A stretch of 18,580 nucleotides of DNA from Lachnospiraceae bacterium UBA3332 (GTDB taxonomy: Bacteria; Bacillota; Clostridia; Lachnospirales; Lachnospiraceae). The notes beneath the pieces are model-generated. The model was not told where the DNA came from. It made no database searches and saw nothing but the letters and a program-made list of their open reading frames with translations. Of the stretch, positions 1 through 7,002 are shown piece after piece. Position numbers and translations under genes: made by a program. Each line of letters begins with the position of its first letter. Position 1 is the stretch's first letter. The stretch is from the NCBI GenBank assembly GCA_002361095.1, contig DERU01000137.1, positions 6,547 through 25,126 of the forward strand, written 5' to 3'.

Positions 1-398
1 TCATGAACCACATGGACAGAAGCAGCGAGAAAGCAATTTTCGATGAGATGGGCAAGGAAAATCCGGATTTGGCGGATACCATTCGCAAGAAGATGTTTGT
101 GTTCGAGGATATCCTTGGCATGGACGACCGTTCCGTACAGCGGTTTGTGCGGGATTGCGATATCAAGGATCTCGTATATGCGCTCAAGAATGCTTCCCCG
201 GATATGACGGCCCTGTTTTACCGGAATATGTCCTCGCGTATGTCGGAAACCATCCGGTCCGATTTGGAAATTACGACCAATGTGAGGCTGCGTGATGTGG
301 AAGAAGCACAGCAGCGTATTGTGAATATCATAAGACGACTGGAGGAAATGGGAGAACTGATCACGAATAAGGGTGGCAAGGATGATATTGTTGTTTGA
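1..398 (+). CDS. fliG: Flagellar motor switch protein FliG (C-terminal part, 5' end outside window)
   Basis: This is the C-terminal third of FliG, the rotor protein of the C-ring that takes torque from MotA. The reading frame is open from the window edge, so the gene begins upstream; the ATG at position 3 is internal. About 131 residues are visible. They include the torque-helix region, a conserved ALKNAS segment followed by NMSSRMSETIRSDLE, in which charged Lys, Arg, Asp and Glu residues alternate as in the family's MotA-contacting surface. The VRLRDVEEAQQRIVNIIRRLEE end is also typical of FliG. The stop codon lies inside the start of fliH, so the two genes overlap and are probably translationally coupled. 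Identification is from recognised family sequence. The N-terminal and middle domains, which bind FliF and FliM, cannot be assessed. Confidence 0.96.
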   Translation, partial: MNHMDRSSEKAIFDEMGKENPDLADTIRKKMFVFEDILGMDDRSVQRFVRDCDIKDLVYALKNASPDMTALFYRNMSSRMSETIRSDLEITTNVRLRDVEEAQQRIVNIIRRLEEMGELITNKGGKDDIVV

Positions 399-1209
399 TA
401 AAAATATCGCAACCGTAACCGAAGCGGAGGTAAAACCTTATGTCGGCTATCAGGAATTCGGGGTGGAGGCGTCTTGTGCTCCCGTAGAGGAAGAAGAGAC
501 GCAGGAGGCTTCGGAGGAGGAGGCGAAAGGGCCAGAAGAATCCGAGGAAAGCCGGCAAAACCGCTGGAGGGAAGCCATGGAGGAGGAGTACCGGCAAAAG
601 ATCACCACGGCGGAACAGATTTTGGATCAGGCCAAAGCGGAGGCGGAGAAGCTGCGCGAAGAAGCGAGGCAGGAGGGCCGAAAGGACGGTTTTGAGGAAG
701 GAAAGCGCTTAGGGTATACGGAAGGGTATGCCGACGGGGAACGGGAAGCGATGGAGAGCCACCGGGAGGCCTGCCAAAAGGAACTGGATGATCTGCAGAA
801 CCATATTGCAGAGACAATCCGGGATATGGGAAACCAGAAAAATAAGGTATTGGAGAAATATCTGGATAACCTGAAGGATATTTCCCTTGCCGTTGCGGAG
901 AAAATCATTCAGACCAGCTTAAAATCCAGCAGCGAGATTATAAAACGGATGATTGTCGTCAGTACGGAAAAACTCAAGAAAGTGGCTTGGGCTAAAATTT
1001 ATGTGGGCCGCAGCGGGACAGGGTTAAATGTGCAGGGTGACACGGAATTGCTGCATGAACTGACAAAGCTTTCGGATAATGTGAAAATAGTGGTTATGAA
1101 CGAGGAGCCGGGAACCTGTATTATTGAACTTCCCAGTGAAATCATTGATGTGAGCGTGGGAACACAGTTGGAGAATATCAGGGGTATTTTGGAGAATGCC
1201 AGGTTGTAG
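382..1209 (+). CDS. fliH: Flagellar export ATPase regulator FliH
   Basis: FliH is the cytoplasmic stalk protein that holds the export ATPase FliI and links it to the C-ring and export gate. The protein is about 275 aa. It has an acidic N-terminal stretch rich in Glu (residues about 30-60), then a charged coiled coil, then a run in which Gly recurs at every fourth position (G99 to G119, flanked by A95 and A123). That run is the hallmark FliH GxxxG helix. A HrpE/YscL-like C-terminal domain follows. The ATG at 382 is preferred because an AGGGTGG-like site lies a few bases upstream. A GTG at 373 in the same frame would add three residues but has no spaced ribosome site. Either start overlaps the end of fliG, and fliI follows 35 bases downstream. 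Confidence 0.93.
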   Translation: MILLFDKNIATVTEAEVKPYVGYQEFGVEASCAPVEEEETQEASEEEAKGPEESEESRQNRWREAMEEEYRQKITTAEQILDQAKAEAEKLREEARQEGRKDGFEEGKRLGYTEGYADGEREAMESHREACQKELDDLQNHIAETIRDMGNQKNKVLEKYLDNLKDISLAVAEKIIQTSLKSSSEIIKRMIVVSTEKLKKVAWAKIYVGRSGTGLNVQGDTELLHELTKLSDNVKIVVMNEEPGTCIIELPSEIIDVSVGTQLENIRGILENARL

Positions 1210-1230
1210 TATTTGACGGATTGCCATGGG

Positions 1231-1238
1231 AAGGAGGT
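1231..1238 (+). promoter_or_regulatory. Ribosome binding site of fliI
   Basis: AAGGAGGT lies six bases before the ATG at 1245. It decides the start of fliI, because the frame is also open further upstream to a TTG at 1221 that has no such site. Confidence 0.85.
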
Positions 1239-1244
1239 GCTGCC

Positions 1245-2579
1245 ATGCTCAAGGATTTGCCACAGCTTATTTCGGGTTCTGAAACGGTGAGTCATATCGG
1301 AAAAATCGAGAATATCGTGGGAATGTCCATGGAGGCTTCCGGGGGAATGGGCAGCATCGGCGATATCGTCATGATTTACAATGAAGATCTGAAGAAACAG
1401 GTGCCTGCCGAGGTAGTGGGTTTTAAAGAGGATATGATGCAGCTCATGGCTTATGATGATATGAGCGGGATCGGTGCGGGCAGCTTCGTGCGCAATACCA
1501 GAAAGCGTTTGAAGATTCCGGTAGGGGAAGCGCTCCGGGGGCGTGTAATTGACGCGCTTGGGGAGCCGATGGATGACAAAGGCCCTATAGATTCTTCGCG
1601 GCACTATTATGTGGAAAGCCCGAAGGTCAATCCGCTGAGCCGCCCGAGGATTCAGGAACGTCTTGATTTTGGAATCAAAGCGATAGACGGACTCAATTCG
1701 ATCGGAAAGGGACAGCGTATCGGGATTTTTGCAGGCAGCGGCGTGGGAAAGAGCACCCTGTTGGGAATGATTGCGAGAAACGTAAAAACGGATATCAATG
1801 TGATCGCGCTGGTGGGGGAGCGCGGAAGGGAAGTATTGGAATTTATCGAGAAGGACTTGGGGGAAGAGGGAATGAAGCGCACCGTTTTGGTGGTGGCGAC
1901 CTCGGATCAGCCGGCCATGCTTCGCATGAAATGTCCTTTGGTAGCAACGACCATAGCGGAATATTTTAAAGATCAGGGCAAGGATGTTCTGTTAATGATG
2001 GACTCCCTTACCCGTTTTGCCATGGCACAAAGGGAAATCGGCCTGGCAACCGGAGAACCGCCTGTGGCCCGGGGTTATACACCATCCATCTATGCGGAGT
2101 TTCCGAAGCTTCTGGAACGGAGCGGCAACTTTGAGAAAGGCTCCATCACCGGTATTTATACGGTGCTTGTGGAGGGGGACGATACCAACGAACCTGTGGC
2201 GGATACGGTGCGGGGTATTTTGGACGGACATATTGTACTGACCAGAAAGCTGGCGAACGCCGGACATTTTCCGGCGATTGACATCGGCGCGAGTATCTCC
2301 CGTCTGATGACCAGTATCGTATCGCAGGAACATCAGGATACGGCTTCCGGCATTCGCAATATTTTGAGTATATATGAGCAGAACGAAGATTTGGTTTCCA
2401 TCGGCGCCTATAAAGCGGGAACGAATTCCAAATTGGATTATGCGATTTCCAAGATTGGTCAGGTGAATGACTTTTTGATGCAGAAGGTCGGGGAAAAGTT
2501 TTCCTATGAGGAAATTATAGAAGAAATGAACCGCATTCTGGGCGGAAAGGGCGACAGGGGCGGACAGAAAAAAGGATAA
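1245..2579 (+). CDS. fliI: Flagellum-specific ATP synthase/export ATPase FliI
   Basis: FliI is the hexameric ATPase of flagellar type III export, related to the F1 beta subunit. It acts at the cytoplasmic base of the export apparatus with FliH and FliJ. The protein is 444 aa, a normal family length. The Walker A loop GSGVGKST is at residues 164-171. The Walker B strand DVLLMMD ends in Asp at about 253 and is followed by SLTRFAMAQREIG, the conserved segment of flagellar and type III ATPases. A GERGRE motif lies between them. The ATG at 1245 is chosen because a perfect AAGGAGGT precedes it. The C-terminal tail (GGKGDRGGQKKG) is short and basic. fliJ follows after a 64-base gap. Confidence 0.98.
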   Translation: MLKDLPQLISGSETVSHIGKIENIVGMSMEASGGMGSIGDIVMIYNEDLKKQVPAEVVGFKEDMMQLMAYDDMSGIGAGSFVRNTRKRLKIPVGEALRGRVIDALGEPMDDKGPIDSSRHYYVESPKVNPLSRPRIQERLDFGIKAIDGLNSIGKGQRIGIFAGSGVGKSTLLGMIARNVKTDINVIALVGERGREVLEFIEKDLGEEGMKRTVLVVATSDQPAMLRMKCPLVATTIAEYFKDQGKDVLLMMDSLTRFAMAQREIGLATGEPPVARGYTPSIYAEFPKLLERSGNFEKGSITGIYTVLVEGDDTNEPVADTVRGILDGHIVLTRKLANAGHFPAIDIGASISRLMTSIVSQEHQDTASGIRNILSIYEQNEDLVSIGAYKAGTNSKLDYAISKIGQVNDFLMQKVGEKFSYEEIIEEMNRILGGKGDRGGQKKG

Positions 2580-2643
2580 AATGGAACCGGAAGGTCTTTT
2601 GAAAACTTAGATGGAATAGACTCTTTTGAGAGGAGTTTGTGTG

Positions 2644-3111
2644 ATGAAGAAATTTGTCTTTTCCCTTGACAAGGTATTGGATTATAAAGAACAGGTGGAG
2701 AATAATCTGCGCAACGAGTACAGCCAGATTGCACAGCGCGTCAGGCTGCAGGAGCAAAAGGTTAATGATTTGAATGCGGAGTTTGCCGGATGCCGCAATG
2801 AGTTTGAAGCCCGCAAGAAGCAGGGGTGTACGGTAAGTACGATGCTGACCTATGACGGGTACTTAAACAGTATCCGCAGACAGATAGAGGCCGAGAAGAA
2901 AGTATTGGCACAGCTTCGCCAGGAGGAAGAGAAGAAGCGCCAGGAGATGGTGAGGGCCAAGGTGGAGACTTCCTCTTTTGAAAGACTCAAAGAAAAGAAA
3001 AAGACGGAATACGAAAAAGAGGCGCGTAAAAAGGATGAACAATTTATAGAAGAGTTTGTCTCCAATCTTACCAGCGTCAAGAATGCGGCCACGCATGCAA
3101 ACGCAGTGTAG
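2644..3111 (+). CDS. fliJ: Flagellar export chaperone-escort protein FliJ
   Basis: FliJ is a small coiled-coil protein that works inside the FliI hexamer and helps couple it to FlhA. The protein is about 155 aa and almost wholly charged helix: the opening KKFVFSLDKVLDYKEQVEN is the typical FliJ start (F.L.kVL..ke..e), followed by long Glu/Lys/Arg/Gln-rich heptads to the end. An AGAGGAG site lies eight bases before the ATG at 2644, which is preferred to a TTG at 2626 or a GTG at 2641 in the same frame. Position directly after fliI supports the call, since FliJ proteins are poorly conserved in sequence. Confidence 0.92.
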   Translation: MKKFVFSLDKVLDYKEQVENNLRNEYSQIAQRVRLQEQKVNDLNAEFAGCRNEFEARKKQGCTVSTMLTYDGYLNSIRRQIEAEKKVLAQLRQEEEKKRQEMVRAKVETSSFERLKEKKKTEYEKEARKKDEQFIEEFVSNLTSVKNAATHANAV

Positions 3112-3129
3112 GAAAGCCGGTTTGGGCGG

Positions 3130-3154
3130 GTAAATCTGCTGTTTGGCAGTTTAC
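3130..3154 (+). other. Imperfect hairpin upstream of fliK
   Basis: GTAAATCTGC and GCAGTTTAC can pair over nine base pairs with one bulged T, leaving a six-base loop. An A/T-rich run (TATAAAAAATATAAG) follows directly. The element lies between fliJ and fliK. It could be an mRNA processing or weak attenuation structure; there is no direct evidence of function. Confidence 0.35.
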
Positions 3155-3169
3155 TATAAAAAATATAAG
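3143..3169 (+). promoter_or_regulatory. Possible weak internal promoter before fliK
   Basis: TTGGCA (3143-3148) is followed after 15 bases by TATAAG (3164-3169), in an A/T-rich island in otherwise GC-balanced DNA. The spacing is shorter than the usual 17 bases and the match is partial, so this is a weak candidate for a sigma-A-type promoter serving the hook genes. Confidence 0.18.
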
Positions 3170-3200
3170 GCGAAAGCCGCAGGGAAAGGAGGAGAACGCA

Positions 3201-4439
3201 ATGGTGAGCAATGTAATGGCGAGTCTGCAGCCGACGGTGCAGACGTCTGCATCCCAGTCGAATAGCGTGTCGGGCGGTTCAGATACGTACCGTGATATGA
3301 TGGACCGGGTGTCGCAGGCAAACAGGGATTCTGGCAATACATCCTCAGGCGGCAATGAAAAAGCAGCTGTCAAACCTAAGAAGGACACGGTCAGCGAGGA
3401 TGCCAAAGGGCAGGATACTGCGGTGGAAGATGCGGACGCGCAGCAGAAAGCAGCCTATGTGGCGCCGTACATGATGCTGTTTCAAATGCAGCAGGAGATA
3501 AATCTTGAAATGCTGCAGGCAGAAGGTATTGACCAGGGGATTTTAACGGACGTACAGGCCGTGCAGGGTCAGGGCACGGAATCACTTGCGGATATGCTTG
3601 ACGCAGAAGCCGGACAGCCGGGACAAATGATGTCGGCAGAAGCCGGACAGCCGCAGGAAGAGATGTCTGCAGGTATCGGTTCGTTACAGGATGGGGCCAT
3701 CGTGGAAGCGCTGCAGACGAAAGCCACGCAGGTTGCCGATGCGATACCCGCACAGAAAGCGGAAATCCAGGAAGGGCAGCAGGGGAAGACGGCTGCGGAG
3801 GCAGGTGTGCAGGCGGTACAGACGGACAAAGCAGTGGAAGGCAGATCCGTCCGGGATATGGCCAAAGCGGGCAAAGAAGAAAGAACTTCCGAAGAGGGAG
3901 AAAACGATGCTGCAGATACCGGCGCACAGTTTTCCGGGATGCTCAAAGAGGCAACCGGTATGGAAAACAGGGAACTGTCCCAGACACAAGCGGCGGAAGA
4001 AACCCAAAAGGCCGAACCGCAGGCGGAAACGGAAGAGATCATGGCGCAGCTTCCGAAAGATTTGGCGGATAAACTGGCCAACCAGAAGGAAGTCACGATC
4101 CAGCTGGAACCGGAGAACCTTGGAAAGCTGGTGATTAAAGCTTCTTTCGAGGACGGAAAGGCAATGGTTTCCATCCTTTGTACCAGTGAAAAGACGCTGG
4201 AACTTCTTTCGTCCCATGCCCGTACGTTAGGTTCCATTATGGAATCCAATATGGGAAGTCCTACCAGTATCGTGCTGGATAAGGCGGAGGAAAATTATTT
4301 AAACCAGCAGCGCAATGAAGAACAGGCACAGCAGGAAGCACGCAGGGAGCAGGAAGAACGGCAGCACCGTCAGAATGAAGAACGCAGAAAGCCAAGGAGC
4401 GAGGATTTTCTTGCGCAGCTTCGGCTGGGATTGGTCTAG
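3201..4439 (+). CDS. fliK: Flagellar hook-length control protein FliK
   Basis: FliK is the exported molecular ruler that measures the hook and triggers FlhB to switch substrate specificity. The protein is 412 aa. Residues 1-280 are low-complexity, rich in Gln, Ala, Glu, Gly and Met with few aromatics, as expected for the unfolded ruler part. About residues 281-367 form the Flg_hook domain: it opens LPKDLADKLANQKEVTIQLE, continues PENLGKLVIKASFEDGKAMVSI and ends near SPTSIVLDKAEENYL. A Gln/Glu/Arg-rich tail follows. The start has a strong AAAGGAGGAG six bases upstream. An 11-residue repeat occurs at about residues 135-156. The position between fliJ and flgD matches FliK in Bacillota operons, although no ylxF-like gene intervenes. 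Confidence 0.93.
   Translation: MVSNVMASLQPTVQTSASQSNSVSGGSDTYRDMMDRVSQANRDSGNTSSGGNEKAAVKPKKDTVSEDAKGQDTAVEDADAQQKAAYVAPYMMLFQMQQEINLEMLQAEGIDQGILTDVQAVQGQGTESLADMLDAEAGQPGQMMSAEAGQPQEEMSAGIGSLQDGAIVEALQTKATQVADAIPAQKAEIQEGQQGKTAAEAGVQAVQTDKAVEGRSVRDMAKAGKEERTSEEGENDAADTGAQFSGMLKEATGMENRELSQTQAAEETQKAEPQAETEEIMAQLPKDLADKLANQKEVTIQLEPENLGKLVIKASFEDGKAMVSILCTSEKTLELLSSHARTLGSIMESNMGSPTSIVLDKAEENYLNQQRNEEQAQQEARREQEERQHRQNEERRKPRSEDFLAQLRLGLV
3603..3653 (+). repeat. Short in-frame direct repeat in fliK
   Basis: An 18-base word beginning GCAGAAGCCGG is repeated perfectly at 3603-3620 and 3636-3653, a period of 33 bases. It encodes AEAGQP twice, 11 residues apart. A third, diverged copy seems to follow (AGIGSL). 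It lies in the disordered ruler region, where in-frame length change would be tolerated. Confidence 0.8.
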
Positions 4440-4502
4440 AAAACCACAGCTGCCAGGGCAGAGTAGGCAGACAAAAAATGAACAGGAAAGGAGAACGGAC
4501 AA

Positions 4503-5273
4503 ATGCCGGATGGAGTCAGCAATGATACGCAGGTCTCGCAGAGTATGGCATGGCAGACAGCTACAAGGTCGGTGAGCGGCGGCGGCGGTTATGCGCTGGA
4601 AATGGAAGATTTTTATAAGCTTCTGGCCGCGCAGCTGAAATATCAGGATATGGACAATCCGATGGACACCAGTGAGATGATGGCCCAGATGGTGCAGACC
4701 CAGATGATCCAGACGATTACGCAGCTGAACCAGATGAGTTACATCACTTATGCGGCATCCATGATCGGCAAGGAAGTGACGGTCGGTCTGGTGGATCAAA
4801 ACGGATATGCCACCAATGAGTTTAAAAGCGGTGTGGTGGAAGGCGTTAATATTACGGCAAATCCCCCGACGCTTTTTATAGACGGGAAGCGCTATGAACT
4901 CAATCAGCTTGTATCGGTAGGGAAGCTTCCGCTGGCGGAGGACAAAGAGGATCCCGAAAAACCCGACGGTCCTAAAGAACCGGGTGAGGATGAGAAAAAG
5001 GAACCCGGGAACGTGGACGGGGAGGATAAGGATCCGGATAAGGTCGGTTCTGAAGGTGGGGAAGACAAGGCCGAAGGTGCGGACAAGGAAGGAAGTTCCA
5101 CTGATTCCGGTGCGGATGTGGGGCAGGCCGGCGGGGATGACAAAGTGGACGGCTCACAGGGTGAGAACGTTTCAAAGCCGGAGAACGGACCTTCCGAGGG
5201 CGATGGCACAGAAGAACCGGAAGGAAACGGGGAAAACGCGGATCCGGCCGGACAGGAATCCGGAGAAGCGTAA
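4503..5273 (+). CDS. flgD: Flagellar hook cap/assembly protein FlgD, with a long acidic C-terminal tail
   Basis: FlgD is exported and forms the scaffold cap on which hook subunits polymerise. The protein is 256 aa. Residues 30-80 match the FlgD N-terminal domain (MEDFYKLLAAQLKYQDMDNP, then MAQMVQTQMIQTITQLNQM). Residues about 85-143 look like the short beta-rich module of Bacillus-type FlgD (SMIGKEVTVGL through FIDGKRYELNQLVSVG). From about 145 to the end lies a 112-residue Glu/Asp/Gly/Lys/Pro/Ser tail with no Phe, Trp, Tyr, Leu, Ile, Met or Cys. The Ig-like domain of enterobacterial FlgD is not recognisable. AAAGGAG lies nine bases before the ATG. The identity is sure; the role of the tail is unknown. 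Confidence 0.94.
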   Translation: MPDGVSNDTQVSQSMAWQTATRSVSGGGGYALEMEDFYKLLAAQLKYQDMDNPMDTSEMMAQMVQTQMIQTITQLNQMSYITYAASMIGKEVTVGLVDQNGYATNEFKSGVVEGVNITANPPTLFIDGKRYELNQLVSVGKLPLAEDKEDPEKPDGPKEPGEDEKKEPGNVDGEDKDPDKVGSEGGEDKAEGADKEGSSTDSGADVGQAGGDDKVDGSQGENVSKPENGPSEGDGTEEPEGNGENADPAGQESGEA

Positions 5274-5331
5274 AGCTTTTACGGCCGCAGCGGCAGGCAG
5301 GGAAGCCTGGGCGGCAGACGGAGTGTAAAGA

Positions 5332-5350
5332 TTGAAAATGCAATTTTCAA
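5332..5350. other. Perfect A/T-rich inverted repeat between flgD and the next gene
   Basis: TTGAAAAT and ATTTTCAA form a perfect 8-bp inverted repeat around a GCA spacer. It lies 58 bases after the flgD stop and shortly before the likely start at 5397. It is too A/T-rich and lacks a T-run, so it is a poor intrinsic terminator. It could be an operator-like site or a weak mRNA structure. Its TTGAAAA/TTTTCAA core recurs in the inverted repeat at the end of the window. Confidence 0.45.
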
Positions 5351-5396
5351 CCTCCTGGATTTGAATGCCCGCCACAGCGGGCGGATGGGAGCAAAT

Positions 5397-5831
5397 ATGG
5401 TGAATGGAATCAATTCCGTAACTCCAGTCAATTCCGCGGCTTTTGTAAATCCCGTAACCGGTACGAATTCCATGACGAGTGTGGGAAGCCTACGGCTGCA
5501 GCATGAGAAAAACCTCACGGCAGTCAAAGAGGAAAGCACATTTGCCAGACAGCTTCGGGAAAAGACGCAGCAGGACGGCAGGGTGCGTTTTTCCAGACAT
5601 GCGGCGGCAAGGATGGCGGAACGGAGCGGGGAGATGTCGGCGGAACAGCTGGACGGTCTCAACAGGGCGGTGGAGACGGCCAGACAAAAGGGAGCAAGGG
5701 ACACGCTGATTATTCAGGGACAAAATGCCTTTATTGTGAACGTCCCCAATAATGTGGTAGTGACCATGGTGTCTTATCAGGATATGAAGGAAAACATCTT
5801 TACGAATATTGACAGCACTGTTTTAATCTGA
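5397..5831 (+). CDS. Conserved flagellar operon protein (TIGR02530/PF12611 type)
   Basis: This is a small cytoplasmic-looking protein of unknown molecular function, found in flagellar operons of Bacillota next to flgD and flgE. The family signature is clear in the C-terminal half: FSRHAAARMAERSG, then a Leu/Asn-Ala helix, KGARDTLIIQGQNAFIVNV, and a final ENIFTNIDSTVLI. The N-terminal 40 residues are Asn/Thr/Val/Ser-rich and poorly conserved. The start is uncertain: the ATG at 5397 has GGGAG five bases upstream and gives 144 aa; an ATG at 5385 or a TTG at 5361 is in the same frame. It is set between hook cap and hook genes, so a role in hook assembly is plausible but unproved. Confidence 0.88.
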   Translation: MVNGINSVTPVNSAAFVNPVTGTNSMTSVGSLRLQHEKNLTAVKEESTFARQLREKTQQDGRVRFSRHAAARMAERSGEMSAEQLDGLNRAVETARQKGARDTLIIQGQNAFIVNVPNNVVVTMVSYQDMKENIFTNIDSTVLI

Positions 5832-5853
5832 CAGGACCGGAGACGGAGGTCGG

Positions 5854-5879
5854 TTCCCCTGTCCGAAGTTACAGGGGAA
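5854..5879 (+). other. GC-rich stem-loop just upstream of flgE
   Basis: TTCCCCTGT and ACAGGGGAA form a perfect 9-bp stem with an eight-base loop, 22 bases after the stop of the preceding gene and about 40 bases before the flgE start. No T-run follows, so it is not a classic terminator. It may mark an mRNA processing or stabilising site in front of flgE. Confidence 0.55.
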
Positions 5880-5919
5880 GGACAGTGGACTGCGAAGCAG
5901 AAAAGGAGAACGAAGAGAT

Positions 5920-6861
5920 ATGGTTGGTTCAATGTTTGCCGGAGTTTCCGGATTGAAAGCGCATCAGACCAGAATGGATGTGCTTGGCAACAATATTGCA
6001 AACGTCAATACATGGGGCTATAAATCCCAGCTGGCCCATATTCAGGACGCGGCATACCGCACCAGGACGGCGGGTTCCGCCAACCGCGGCAACCAGGGCG
6101 GCGGTAATAACACTTCCCAGGTGGGTTACGGCGCAAACGTGGGGTATATTTCCGTGAACTATACCACCGGCAACTGGAATCCCACCGGCTGGGGCGGGGA
6201 CTGTATGATCAACGGACCTGCGTTTTTCGCGGTGACCAAGAATCTGGGGAATGCAAACGGTACCACCCAGCCGGACGGCGCTGCCGGGGACGATCCGGTG
6301 GCCGGCGGCTCTATCGGAGGCGTGAATGCGGACGGTACGCTGCAATCGAACGATGTTACGATCACGGCCGCAGACGGGATTCAGCTTTCCAGGGTCGGTA
6401 TTTTCGGCTTGGATGAACAGGGATATCTGGTGGATGCCAACGGGTATTATGTGTTAAACTATAAGGGCAATGCGATTAAGGCACGCGACAATTATACTTA
6501 TGACGCCATCACCATCCAGAAAGACGGAACGATCACCGCCGTGATCCAGACCCCGTCCCAGGATGCCAAGAAGGTAGAAACTTTGGGACAGCTTGGCGTT
6601 GTATCCATTCAGAATGTGAACGGACTGGAGCATGACGAGGGGTACTATTATGACATCGGCCCCAATGCCGGCGTTACGACCCTCAACCAGACCACCAGCG
6701 CATCGGGTGATATCTTAGGGGGCTATCTGGAGATGTCCAACACCGATCTGGCCAACGAGATCAGCTATATGATCACTACGCAGAGAGGTTACCAGGCGAA
6801 TACCAAGATCATTACGGTTACGGATGAAATGCTGCAGGAACTCGTTAACATGAAGCGTTAA
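5920..6861 (+). CDS. flgE: Flagellar hook protein FlgE
   Basis: FlgE is the exported subunit of the hook, the universal joint between rod and filament. The protein is 313 aa, between the short Bacillus form and the longer enterobacterial form. The N-terminal rod/hook motif is present (SMFAGVSGLKAHQTRMDVLG, then NNIANVNTWGYKSQ). The C-terminal signature is complete (GGYLEMSNTDLANEISYMI, TQRGYQANTKIITVTDEMLQ, ELVNMKR). The middle has a Gly/Asn/Asp-rich surface region, including a NANGTTQPDGAAGDDP loop. The ATG at 5920 has AAAGGAG 11 bases upstream; an ATG at 5932 is in frame, but MVGSMFAGVSG aligns better with the family start. FlgG or FlgF are possible paralogues, but the ending and the flbD neighbour favour FlgE. 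Confidence 0.93.
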   Translation: MVGSMFAGVSGLKAHQTRMDVLGNNIANVNTWGYKSQLAHIQDAAYRTRTAGSANRGNQGGGNNTSQVGYGANVGYISVNYTTGNWNPTGWGGDCMINGPAFFAVTKNLGNANGTTQPDGAAGDDPVAGGSIGGVNADGTLQSNDVTITAADGIQLSRVGIFGLDEQGYLVDANGYYVLNYKGNAIKARDNYTYDAITIQKDGTITAVIQTPSQDAKKVETLGQLGVVSIQNVNGLEHDEGYYYDIGPNAGVTTLNQTTSASGDILGGYLEMSNTDLANEISYMITTQRGYQANTKIITVTDEMLQELVNMKR

Positions 6862-6884
6862 TGCCGGTATCGGTAAAAGATAAG

Positions 6885-6920
6885 CGGCTGCAGGATTACC
6901 GCTTTGCCGGGCTGCAGCCG
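6885..6920 (+). other. GC-rich stem-loop downstream of flgE
   Basis: CGGCTGCAG and CTGCAGCCG form a perfect 9-bp stem with an 18-base loop, starting 23 bases after the flgE stop. It is not followed by a T-run. A hairpin here would protect the 3' end of flgE mRNA. A second, smaller GC hairpin (CGGCC/GGCCG, 6962-6978) lies just before the flbD ribosome site. Confidence 0.5.
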
Positions 6921-6987
6921 TGCTTTGGGGGCATGGCGGCTTGAGAAGGTATCAAAGGGGGCGGCCAAAGGATGGCCGAACCGCTAC

Positions 6988-6995
6988 GGGGAGGG
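6988..6995 (+). promoter_or_regulatory. Ribosome binding site of flbD
   Basis: GGGGAGGG lies seven bases before the TTG at 7003. It supports a TTG start for flbD, since that TTG falls exactly where the family's conserved first residues begin. Confidence 0.65.
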
Positions 6996-7002
6996 TGCGG
7001 AA

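Noticed and set aside
999..1604. Open frame of about 200 codons on the - strand across the fliH-fliI junction
   Set aside because: It spans two well-supported genes on the other strand and shows no family features.
2595..2629. Direct repeat TCTTTTGA (2595 and 2622) between fliI and fliJ
   Set aside because: Only eight bases, A/T-rich and not associated with any boundary; no sign of an insertion element or attachment site.
3569..4249. Ser/Ala-rich open frame on the - strand opposite fliK
   Set aside because: Explained by the low-complexity Gln/Ala/Glu codons of fliK; no motif or start signal.
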